Shown: positions 10,952-19,419 of the stretch, piece by piece
How the letters are laid out: each line of letters opens with the position of its first letter
Numbering within the stretch: the stretch's first letter is position 1
Source: Laetiporus sulphureus 93-53
Taxonomy: Eukaryota; Basidiomycota; Agaricomycetes; Polyporales; Laetiporaceae
Assembly (NCBI RefSeq): GCF_001632365.1
Contig: NW_024468524.1
Location: 513,909-536,183 of the forward strand
Direction of reading: 5' to 3'
DNA length: 22,275 nt
Notes under the pieces: generated by a model
Told to the model about the DNA's origin: nothing
What the model saw: the letters and a program-made list of their open reading frames with translations, nothing else
Database searches by the model: none
Translations under genes and position numbers: made by a program

Positions 10952-10969
10952 AGCTGCTTATGAGCAGCT
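10952..10969 (+). other. Perfect 7-bp hairpin near the left duplication edge
   Basis: The arms agctgct and agcagct flank a TATG loop. The hairpin is conserved in copy B at 18556-18573. Upstream at 10847-10858, tggcgcagttgg fits the RNA polymerase III box A consensus, and ggtcgatcc at 10974-10982 is a weak box B-like match. The set may be a tRNA or SINE relic, but no cloverleaf folds. Confidence 0.3.
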
Positions 10970-11577
10970 CTAAGGTCGATCCTGGCCGGCCGTCGAGCTT
11001 CGAGCGCCACACAGACGTAAGAAGAGCGGAAACCTCGCACCAGCTGAGCAGGGCACGCGGATGGTCACTGGCGTAATTCACGCTACGCGCGACGTGCAGG
11101 CGTTAACATTGTATAATGCGGAAGGATCCATACGAGTCGACGGCAGGGAATCAGCTGCACAGGCAGTGGTGACGAAGAGGCGCATGCACTCGGTGGCGTG
11201 CAGGTTCTAAATCAGGAGCGAGCTCTCCCGGCGCGAATGAATGAATTGCAGTGAGCACGGGAACGGTCGGCGTCATCCATTTTTGCGTGTGAGGGAACGG
11301 GAATCGCGGAAGTGGCCACCGGCGTAAATAGAGCCCCCGTGCGTTTCATATGCATCGTGCTGTGCAATGCATGTTGTGCGAGGTCAGTCGAGGCAGTTCG
11401 TAGACTACACGGACCTGCATACAGACGTTGAAGGGCACCCATGGCTTGAGGATGTGGGTGTGGCGCCGGGGCTCCCCTGGGCTTGGCCCGGGATGGCCCT
11501 GAACGGAGCTCACGTGGGTGTGGCTGCACTGCATTTTTCCAGTGGTGCGCGGTGGTCCTCCGGCCGGACGCCGTTCC

Positions 11578-11585
11578 TATACATA
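11578..11585 (+). promoter_or_regulatory. Candidate TATA box of KNVSF gene A
   Basis: TATACATA lies about 220 bp before the ATG at 11804 and is followed by a C/T-rich stretch typical of fungal transcription start regions. The same element lies at the same place in copy B (19170-19177). Confidence 0.4.
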
Positions 11586-11803
11586 CATTTCCCCGCACTA
11601 GCTCATCGACTCCCTCCCCGTCGTCGCCCCATCTGCATCCAACACAAGACAAGCTGGCGACGAGCACCCCGCCTCCGCCTGCGTTTGTGTCTGACTCTGT
11701 CTGCGTTCCCGCGCATATACTCGCTCTCGACTGTCCGTGCGTGGACTGCTAGCACCAGGCTGCTCTATCTACTATCGTCTGCCGCTCACACTACCGATAC
11801 ACG

Positions 11804-13782
11804 ATGCGCAAAGGCTGCTTGAAGCATTCGCCCCCGCAGACGCCGGAGCTCTCCCATTCGCCTTGGACGACGCCGAGTGCATCCGGGCGGACCTCACCTG
11901 CCCCGTCGCAGTGCGCGGGACCGTTCACCAGGCCGCCCCTCCGCAAGAACGTGTCCTTCTGCGAGGACTCGACGCTGGAGGAGGTATTCTTCGCAGACGA
12001 GTGGGACCGCTCGCCTGCCCCTGTCACGCCCAAGCTGTCGTACTCGTGAGTGTCGTGCTGTTTCTTGTCTACTGCTCGCTCGTGTGAGTCACGGTGAGAC
12101 GCCAGAGCGGATGATCTATTGGGGAGACTGTTGGAAGTCGGGCGCACGCTGCGATGCCGACGACGTCATCTCCGCTATTCCTCGGTCTCTTATCTGTTGT
12201 TGCCTCGTCTTCGCCTCCCGATGCGCCGACGCCCGAAGTGGCCGCTGCATAAGCCTGCCGTTCACCAAACTCACACTGCCCCTGACTGATATCACTCGCA
12301 CACATACTGATGGCTGCCCCTTCCGCCAACAGAGACGTCCTCGAGCTCAAGCAGCTCCTCGTGTCCCTCCCCCGCGCACCACCCCCACCCCCTACTCCCC
12401 GCCAGCCGTTCACGACCTCCCTTCCGCGCGACTGCCATACACCCTACGAACACTCTTGCTCCTATCCGTACCCCTCGTCGTCGTCGTCGTCCTCATCCTC
12501 ATCCTCGGCGGCATCTTCCTTCAAGTCGCAGCCGTTCCCATGCTCGCGCTTTGCGTCACAGCCCAGCCAGACGCCCGACCGCTGGAAGAACCGTTCCCAG
12601 TTCGCGCGGCCCATCGATCCCGAGATTCTGCCGTACCTCGAAGCGGTGCCCATCAGGCTGCTCCCGCTGTTGGACTCGTCTGCGCAAGAGCCTGAGCCCG
12701 AGCCGTCAATACCGCCGCCGACGCCGGCGTCTGTGCGCGAGACACCCAAGGTGTCTTCGTTGGAATCTTGTCCGAATGCGGCTTGCATGCCTGCGAACCA
12801 GCATCACGAGCGGGACCGTCAGCCAAGTCCTAGCTTTGGTCCTGATTCCAACTGCACCGTGACCCCTAGTTCTCGCTCTGAAGAGATCTCACCTGCACCT
12901 TCACCACCGCTATCATCATCACCACATCTGCCGCCAGCTTCGTCCTCTTCCAGCATGCCGTCTTCACAGGCCACAACACCACCCCCGCCATCATCGCAAC
13001 CTCCACACACCCCGCCATCCATCACGCTCCACTCGCCCTCCGGCACACAGCGCTCGCCCGCCGTCCCGCCTTCACCCTCACCCTCACCATCCCCATCCAT
13101 GTCTCTTTCGCCGTCTCCGTCCAAACCACATGCGCCTCTACGGCCACCGCCACTCCGGATGAACATGGCCTTCGTGCCGCTGCTGCCCGCGCAAGATGCA
13201 CCGAAGCCCGCGGAGAGTAGGAGGGAAGAGGGGAAGGAGGAACGGAGGCCGAAGAGGCAGATGAACTTTGCGTTCGTGCCGTTGATGGAGAAGCAGGCAG
13301 AAGAGCATATAGAGGGGGGGACGGAGGAGAAGGAGAGCGTACGCGAGGATGCGGAGCCGATGCCTTTGTGTTCTGTGGCGCCTGCGGAGAAGGTCGAGCT
13401 GACGTCTACCGGTGCCGAGGATGGTATCTTCCATGACACTGCCTTTGAGCATGACTCTGAACAGGACCAGGACGCCCAGTCTGAGCAGGAGCTCGAGTCG
13501 TCCACGCCATCGCTCTCCTCTGCGTCCGATACGGACAACGACAACGACACCGATGGCGAGCAGGAGAGCATGACGGACGTCGAGCCAGTGAACATAGGCG
13601 GCTGCGGCGGCTCGCGGGAGAAGCAGGCAGAGTACTTTGCGCCGCGGAGGGCGTGTGCGGCGCTCACGAGGATGGTGGGCAGGAAGGCAGGCAGGGAAGG
13701 ATTGGAGGGCTTGGCAAAGCAAATCGTGAGGACGAGCTGGTCTATAGAAGTGGTAGGACACCGGGCCGATGTACGTGCATAG
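11804..13782 (+). CDS. Proline/serine-rich protein with RVxF-like KNVSF motif, gene A (altered C-terminus)
   Basis: There are two exons, 11804-12045 and 12333-13782 (about 563 aa), joined across a 287-nt intron (GTGAGT to CCAACAG). Splicing gives KLSYSDVLELKQLL, the same junction as gene B. Residues 47-52 (RKNVSF) fit the PP1-docking RVxF pattern. They are followed by EEVFFADEWDRSP and a leucine-rich LELKQLLVSLPR segment. This arrangement recurs in uncharacterised Agaricomycete proteins as I remember them. Next come Pro-rich and poly-Ser tracts, EILPYLEAVPIRLLPLL, and two similar motifs, MNMAFVPLL (about 357) and MNFAFVPLM (about 391). A basic/acidic RREEGKEERRPKRQ run lies between them, then an acidic Ser/Asp-rich tail. 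The protein is largely disordered. After RMVG the C-terminus departs completely from gene B at the duplication edge, so it may be truncated or chimeric. An alternative start at 12310 within the intron is unlikely. Confidence 0.7.
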
Positions 13783-14027
13783 TGCGTAAATATATTTCCT
13801 TGCAAGTGGACCATCTGGATTGTTGGAGATGGGGCATGAACAAGGGCAGAGAGGGCTTTACACAGCTGCTTTCAAGACTAGAAAACGCGTTTAATGTAAT
13901 GCAAAGCCAGCAAAGGCGGTATTTCATTTTGCCATCAAGGAAGGCATGTATTACATGGAATTCTCGCTATCATACAGACCCTGAAAAATTCGGTGGGTAC
14001 GTGTCCTCTAAACTCATCTCATCGCTC
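13783..14027. other. No supported feature
   Basis: This is sequence just past the segmental duplication edge of copy A. It serves as the 3' flank of gene A. An AT-rich stretch (aaatatatttcc) at about 13787 might be near the transcript end, but no canonical AATAAA is seen. Confidence 0.3.
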
Positions 14028-14480
14028 CTATTGCCACTGCTTAGTTTGATTCGATTTGGAGCTCAGGCTTCGCCATCTGCAATGTCTGTGAATGTGAGTT
14101 CATGAGGACGATGTACCCTGAATTGAGGAATTCTAATACTTACCTGGCCATAGCGACTCGATTGGACGCATCGACACCGATGAGCACTGAAAAGGGATAT
14201 TCGAGTCAGATCAGTGGCCCAGAGCACTGGCACGGCAAGCTCAGCAATGAGGATGTCATACCTGAAGCCTGGCAGAGTCGAACGGAGCACTTACACCCAA
14301 TGCCAATGTTTATTTGAGCGCGGTTGAACCTGATTTAAAGAAAGAGTCCCGACGTAACTTTTGGGTCTCAAATCACGGTGCAATCATCAAAGTGATCGCA
14401 ATCGCAAAGGACAGAGGCCTGAACTTGCACCCAGCCCTTGTCCGCACAGTCTCCAAATTATAATGCAGCGCGGGTTCACA
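14028..14480 (-). pseudogene. 3' end of an unrecognised multi-exon gene, probably decayed
   Basis: On the minus strand, well formed introns join small exons in one frame. One exon piece ends at about 14378, then exon 14262-14329, a 75-nt intron 14187-14261 (GTATGA to TTTTCAG with a CTGAC branch site), exon 14144-14186, a 58-nt intron 14086-14143 (GTAAGT to TTCACAG), and exon 14028-14085 ending in TAG. The joined peptide contains FAIAITLMIAPFN, NIGIG and VLIGVDASNRVAMAR. Upstream of about 14460 the frame hits a stop and the candidate acceptor does not keep phase, so I call it a pseudogene. I do not recognise the family. Confidence 0.35.
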
Positions 14481-15059
14481 TCAGCTGAAAACGCACCGAA
14501 TGGAGAGCCCAAAATGAGCCATCTCAGACTTGGGCCCAGACGACGAAGGTACTGCCATTACTCACACAGCGGAGTTCTAGCAGAAATCGTGGACCACATT
14601 TCCGCCCATGACGAGTTCCAGATTCGAGCGGAAGCATTGGGTTGCTAAGGATAGCGACCGAGATAGGAATTTGTGACACGGGATTTCATTTTTGTGTGAC
14701 CAGCATGAGGTGAGATCAGCGATTTCATGCGCGATTCATCGACCCGACCGCTTGGAATGGGATCTCGTGGGTGCTTTCACACTTGATGACCGGCCTAGGA
14801 CAGCTCTTCAATTGATCATCAGAAATTGCATCCGTCGCCGAACTGATTCTTTCAAAGGGACATTTCTAATGCAACAGAAATCGTGTGCAACTCTATGATC
14901 CACATCCTCCGCCTGCAGATCAGACCCAGAGCTTCTGCCAGTGGTGCATGCGTCCGCATAAAGTGAGCTATCATCTAGGTGGGCTTCGATGATCCTTCAT
15001 GATGCTACGCGGCGGACTCTGGCATTCAAATCATCAAACCCTGGCCACACCATCAGTGC
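14481..15059. other. Possible further minus-strand relics, not resolved
   Basis: A minus-strand stretch near 14570-14640 reads WNSSWAEMWSTISARTPL and ends at a GTGAGT donor, but it cannot be joined in frame to what follows. The rest shows nothing I can support. Confidence 0.25.
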
Positions 15060-15905
15060 AATAATGGCGCCTCTGGAAAGGAGAGATCATGTTCTGGCAC
15101 TGAGTTGGTCCAATTGTCCTACGGTACAAAGTGGCCGCCGCCCGGTCCTTCTGCACGGGCACAATGATGATCAAATGATAACGTATTCATGAGAAGCTTC
15201 CGCGGCCGAGAACAAACCACTTGGAAGGCCGCACTCTCTTCCTTACTTGCATTTCCGAACTTCAACAGGTCCACCAAGGTCCGACAACTGGGAGGGCAAT
15301 GATAGAATAAAAGGTCGTGCAAGTTTGGCAAGCAGGATCTTGCAGAACTGGTTCCATTATGCGAACAGTCAATGAACTTCGCTACGTCCTGAGTAAATAA
15401 GCGGATCTTCCCTTTACACCCGGCCTCGAATCTAGTCCCACCGTATATCAGAAGCATCGTGTTGACTCACGGCGCCTTCATGATGACCCTTGCGGCGAAC
15501 TCTCCCATACGCGGTATGTCTGACCACTGCCCTGGTTCTGTGAGTGATGCATACCGACAATCTCAATCGTCCACGAGCTTGATCGTGACTTCACAGAGCT
15601 GCTGTGGACCTTGCAACATCTGGCTCCTTCCAGGGTACGGACTGCGTTCAAGACCCTGTCATCCATTGCAAGCCGATGGACAGCGATGGGCACAGTCTCG
15701 GGCGCATTGCATGCATGGCCGGCTTCCGGAAGGCGAAGTCGTCAGAACGTAATAGCGGGCATGTTCCAGCTTGAGTCAGAACAAAATTGAGGGCTGCGAA
15801 CGGGTCCGAGAGCATGGATGCTTCCGCTTCTGATGTGCGAACATCGCCATTGTTCTGCACGCTCTCACGTACGCGGCGCAAGGTGGGGATGAGCTCTTTC
15901 ACCAT
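15060..15905 (-). pseudogene. Broken minus-strand coding remnants, family unknown
   Basis: Several protein-like minus-strand pieces appear in order but in shifted frames. A frame from ATG 15905 reads MVKELIPTLRRVRESV and later DPFAALNFVLTQ. Next comes QLCEVTIKLVDD (15567-15622), then exon 15471-15537 containing SDIPRMGEFAARVIMKAP between a CTCACAG acceptor and a GTGAGT donor. A piece after a GTGCAG acceptor at 15150 reads KDRAAATLYRRTIGP. Stops and lost donors break the frame between the pieces. They may belong to the same dead gene as 14028-14480. I do not recognise the family. Confidence 0.3.
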
Positions 15906-16149
15906 CGCCTTTGTATCCCGACGTGCGCCTCACGTAGGTATGATCGTGCCTATGGTGTCGCGAGGCGAGACAGACCAGTCACTTTCGAAACCCCATGTCG
16001 ACCGCGTCTATGCAGGTGAGTCCATCAGTTCTGTTATCGATCCAGCGTGACTTTACGTACAGGCTTTTTGGGGCACGGTTCGATTGCACGGGTGTCCGAT
16101 GCGTCGAGATAGGGCCAGCCCAGACATGAGAAATCCGAGGCTGGGGAGG
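15906..16149. other. No supported feature; upstream of a TATA-led unit
   Basis: I see no conserved frame. The stretch lies directly before the TATATAG element at 16150. Confidence 0.3.
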
Positions 16150-16156
16150 TATATAG
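16150..16156 (+). promoter_or_regulatory. Candidate TATA box
   Basis: TATATAG is followed by CT-rich sequence (16175-16260) typical of fungal start regions. It lies about 212 bp before ATG 16362. No experimental support is available here. Confidence 0.4.
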
Positions 16157-16361
16157 GTTGATCGCGCTGGATCAGCCTCTCGACCCTTTGATCTAATCCA
16201 TCCTCCTCCGTCGTACACACGACGCGCCCTCTCGTGCTCCATCACCGCTCAAAGCACCCACGGCGCGTCATCTGCCTTTATCACGTATGTACCGTCCCAC
16301 CACCCACACGCGCACTCACTAATCACCTTCGTCCCACACTTTTGACGAGCACCGTCGAGCG

Positions 16362-17589
16362 CATGCCCGCTTCGAGTCCGCCGTGCAAGCCGACCATGTC
16401 ACCGCGTCCCCTTGTCGAGCCCCCGTAAGCCTCTCCCCTGCCACAGACCTGCCTGTTCGCGCTCACTTAACGCAGACAAGCCATCACCGTTCACGCTCAC
16501 ACGCACCGACAATGAACCGCCCTCCCATACATTGACGCACAGACAACCGCCTCGCAAGACCAGCCATGTTTGGCGGCACACATCGAGTCGAGCAGAGTGG
16601 CACAGCCTGGCCGGGCACACCAACTCACCTGCACCTCGGTATGTGCACTCTGCTGCCTGGGCCCTGCACGCGCCGCTCACCCACCACACCTACAGACCCG
16701 CTTTCCATTCTTCTTAAACCACATGTACCGTGCCGTTCCCACCGAGCCACTGTCCAACGGCCCCATCCAATCCCTAATCACGGTCGCCTCGCGCGGCAGG
16801 ACATCGAATCGAATCGCCCCGATGGTTTGCCTGCGCGGAAGACTGGCCGGCACGCGAACTCGCCTGTACCATCTACTGGCTCGGTACGTGCCTGCACGCG
16901 CCGTTGGCCTGCCACGCCTACAGACCTGCTCTCCACTCTTTTCGAACCACATGTACTGCGTCATTCCCACTCGTCCCGTCTCCGATCACGGTCGCCTCGC
17001 ACGACGGGACATCAAACCCAACGCCATTTGATGCGCCTGCGCCGAATACTGGTCGGACGCACCATCTCGCTTCCACCATCTGCTGGCTCGGTATGTATCT
17101 TCTGCTGCCTGGGCCTGCACGCGCCGTAGGCCTGCCACGCCTATGGACCCGCTCTCCGTCTTTTGTAAACGAGACGTCATGCGCCGCACCCGCTGCCCAA
17201 TGGCCCCATCTCATTTGCGATGACGATCGCCTCGCAGGCGGCGATATACAGCGCCATAGAAACATCGGTCGCCCGCGCCACGTACTGGCCGGACGATCAC
17301 CTCGCAGGCGGCGGTATATCAAATCGAGCGCTGTAGAAACATCGATTCGCCCGCGCCGCATACTGGCCGGGTACACCACTCTCCAGGCCACCGCCTAACG
17401 CGTCCACTCACGTCCCTCGTCGAAAACGAATCCTTCAAGAGCGTACTCACCACGCATCTGCTTGCCATCATCAACGCACCGAATCGAGGACCCCGCTGGA
17501 CTTTGCCTGCTGGCCAAGTAAGCACACGCCCGCGCCGCCCTCGCGCACACGCAGACTGCTGACGCGCGTTCCTTCAGGCATGCTTCTGA
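16362..17589 (+). CDS. Putative multi-exon gene, only its 3' end well supported
   Basis: A plausible first exon starts at ATG 16362 (MPASSPPCKPTMSPRPLVEP) and runs to a GTAAGC donor at about 16426. The end is clearer. An open stretch reading SLVENESFKSVLTTHLL and INAPNRGPRWTLPAGQ stops at 17517. A 60-nt intron 17518-17577 has GTAAGC, a CTGAC branch site 14 nt before the acceptor, and CTTCAG. The last exon adds ACF and a TGA (17587-17589). An AATAAA follows at 17731. The middle consists of imperfect tandem repeats of about 215 bp with intron-like sequences, and I could not fix its exons. The family is not recognised; it may be a non-coding or decaying transcript. Confidence 0.35.
16621..17383 (+). 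repeat. Degenerate tandem repeat, unit about 215 bp, three units plus a partial
   Basis: Units share ctggctcggta(t/c)gt, cctgcacgcgccg, cctgccacgcctac, aaccacatgta and cggtcgcctcgc. Unit starts are near 16621, 16857 and 17064, with a short partial unit after about 17290. Units 1 and 2 carry a GTATGT or GTACGT donor-like site and a CTACAG acceptor-like site. In unit 3 the acceptor reads CTATGG. Confidence 0.65.
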
Positions 17590-17730
17590 CCCTGCGCAAC
17601 GCAGGTAGGTGGAAAGCGCACTCGAGGGCTGGACCTGTGCTGACGGCTTGCGTGGCTTTGCATGAACGTGTCGGTGTAGAAATATATTGCGGAGACCATG
17701 TAGCACATAGGGAGGGAGGGCAAAGGATGA

Positions 17731-17736
17731 AATAAA
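17731..17736 (+). terminator. AATAAA polyadenylation signal
   Basis: A canonical AATAAA lies about 142 bp past the TGA at 17589, consistent with the 3' end of the plus-strand unit that ends there. Confidence 0.45.
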
Positions 17737-18119
17737 CAGTGTTGAGCACATGTGCCGCGCGGACTTGAGGCCGCAGTGAACACGTCGTGCCAACAAGCAG
17801 AAGAGCATGTGCTGGCCGAGCGCGACGCACTGTGAGAGACGCGAGCAGAACGCTCGACGAGCCTGGTGGCTGGCTGACGCGACGAGCGCAGCCATGGCCA
17901 GTACGAGTGAGAAGATGGAGACGCGCCTCGAGACGGCGCGAGCTGCGCGTAGGGTCGCCCCTCTTACGATCGAACCCCGGAGCCCGACATGTCGCGAACG
18001 CGCGGATGCTCTGTGCGTTCGCGATGCGTTCACAGACAGCGCGTGGATAGTGTCGAACTGAACGCGCGTCGGCGGTGTTGAGAGAGTAGCCTAGTGCAAG
18101 CGGTGCTGCGAGGCGTTTG
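17737..18119. other. No supported gene
   Basis: The stretch is GC-rich, and long antisense frames (for example minus 17395-18033) cross it and the upstream terminal exon. They lack motifs and look like composition effects. Confidence 0.35.
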
Positions 18120-18310
18120 AGCGGTCGGTCCCCACTCGTCTGCGAAAAGAGCGTCGAGTGCGCGCAGACGAGACGGTCTTGCGCAGGGGCGGCGAGTGCG
18201 TCAGGCAGCTGGTGTGCATAGTGCGTCGAGTGGGGAGCATAAGCGGCAGACGAGAATAGACGGAGCCTGGCGCTAGCGGACCAACGAGAGCGAAGATGTG
18301 CGCAGGGCTA
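18120..18310 (-). pseudogene. Third, inverted and damaged copy of the KNVSF exon 1 and its 5' flank
   Basis: The minus strand reads gctagcgccaggct, then cgtctgccgct, then an ATG at 18219 followed by pieces matching exon 1 of genes A and B: tgcctgacgcactcgcc, cccctgcgcaagac, then actcgacgct and tcgcagacgagtgg. The peptide starts MHTSCLTHSPPLRKTVS, against MRKGCLKHSPP and PLRKNVSF in the intact genes. Residues between HSPP and PLRK are deleted and the frame shifts before the FADEW part, so it is a pseudogene. It points away from gene B and lies just upstream of the copy B edge. Confidence 0.7.
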
Positions 18311-18424
18311 GATATTCATACTGTGATATGTGCACGACGAGATGCGACGCCATCGACGCGTTAATGCGCGCGATAGGATGACGAGCCAAGACAGTTGACC
18401 ACCACCGACGTCCCCCGTTCCACT

Positions 18425-18475
18425 ACTCCCTACGGGAGTTTAGAATCTCACGATCCGCTGCGCCACACTCTCCCC
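18425..18475 (-). other. tRNA-Arg(UCU)-like relic
   Basis: The minus strand contains tggcgcagcgga (18454-18465), a good box A and D-arm match, then gtgagattctaaactc, resembling an anticodon arm with a TCT anticodon. The T arm and box B (GGTTCGA) are missing and the anticodon stem is imperfect, so it is not a functional tRNA gene. A short palindrome, actccc-tac-gggagt, lies at 18425-18439. Confidence 0.3.
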
Positions 18476-19169
18476 CGCTCTGCGCAGACCGGATGGTTAG
18501 GCTCGGATGGCGCTGTTGCTGCAAGGACAAATGAGTTGGGCCGTGGAGAGCTCAAAGCTGCTTATGAGCAGCTCTAAGGTCGATCCTAGCCTGCTATCGA
18601 GCTTCGAGCGCCACACAAGACGTAAGAAGAGCGGAAACCTCGCACCAGGCACGCGGATGGTCACTGGCGTAATTCACGCTACGCGCGACGTGCAGGCGTT
18701 AACATTGTATAATGCGGAAGGATCCATACGAGTCGACGGCAGGGAATCAGCTGCACAGGCAGTGGTGACGAAGAGGCGCATGCACTCGGTGGCGTGCAGA
18801 AGTTCTAAATCAGGAGCGAGCTCTCCCGGCGCGATGAATGAATGAATTGCAGTGAACACGGGAACGGTCGGCGCATCCATTTTTGCGTGTAAGGGAACGG
18901 GAATCGCGGAAGTGGCCACCGGCGTAAATAGAGCCCCCGTGCGTTTCATATGCATTGTGCGGTGCAGTGCATGTTGTGCGAGGTCAGTCGAGGCAGCTCG
19001 TAGACTACACGACCTGCATATGCAAAGTTGGAGGGCACCCATGCTTGAGGATGTGCGTGTGGCGTCGGGACTTCCCTGGGCTTGGCCCGGGATGGCCCTG
19101 AACGGAGCTCACGTGGGATGTGGCTACACTCCAGTGGTGCGCGGTGGTCCTCCGGCCGGACGCCGTTCC

Positions 19170-19177
19170 TATACATA
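19170..19177 (+). promoter_or_regulatory. Candidate TATA box of KNVSF gene B
   Basis: TATACATA lies 250 bp before ATG 19420 at the position equivalent to 11578-11585. The untranslated leader of B is longer by about 20 bp because of a small extra gttcgattctgtgccgg-like unit near 19290. Confidence 0.4.
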
Positions 19178-19419
19178 CATTTCCCCGCACTATCCCTGCT
19201 CATCGACTCCCTCCCCGTCGTCGCCCCATCTGCATCCAACACACAGACAAGCTGGCGACGAGCACCCCGCCTCCGCCTGCGTTTGTGTTCGATTCTGTGC
19301 CGGTGTTCGACTCTGTCTGCGTTCCCGCGCATATACTTGCTCTCGACTGTCCGTGCGTGGACTGCTAGCACCAGGCTGCTCTATCTACTATCGTCTGCCG
19401 CTCACACTACCGATACACG

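Larger units (their letters stand above)
10833..13681 (+). repeat. Segmental duplication, copy A
   Basis: This segment is matched along its whole length by 18494-21559 in the same orientation. The left edge begins at tggttaggctcggatggcgc and the right edge at gaggatggtgggca. Copy A carries a 57-bp block (10881-10937) absent from B and lacks the second intron unit of B. Sequence outside the edges does not match. Confidence 0.9.

Noticed and set aside
12819..13814. 331-codon minus-strand open frame antisense to gene A (and a 306-codon one at 20694-21614 antisense to gene B)
   Set aside because: It mirrors the low-complexity Ser/Pro/Glu-rich sense exon. Such GC-rich codon use leaves antisense frames open by chance, and no start context, introns or motifs support it.
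17395..18033. 212-codon minus-strand open frame
   Set aside because: It overlaps the plus-strand terminal exon with a well formed intron and AATAAA. The peptide is Arg/Cys/Ala-rich without motifs, consistent with base composition.
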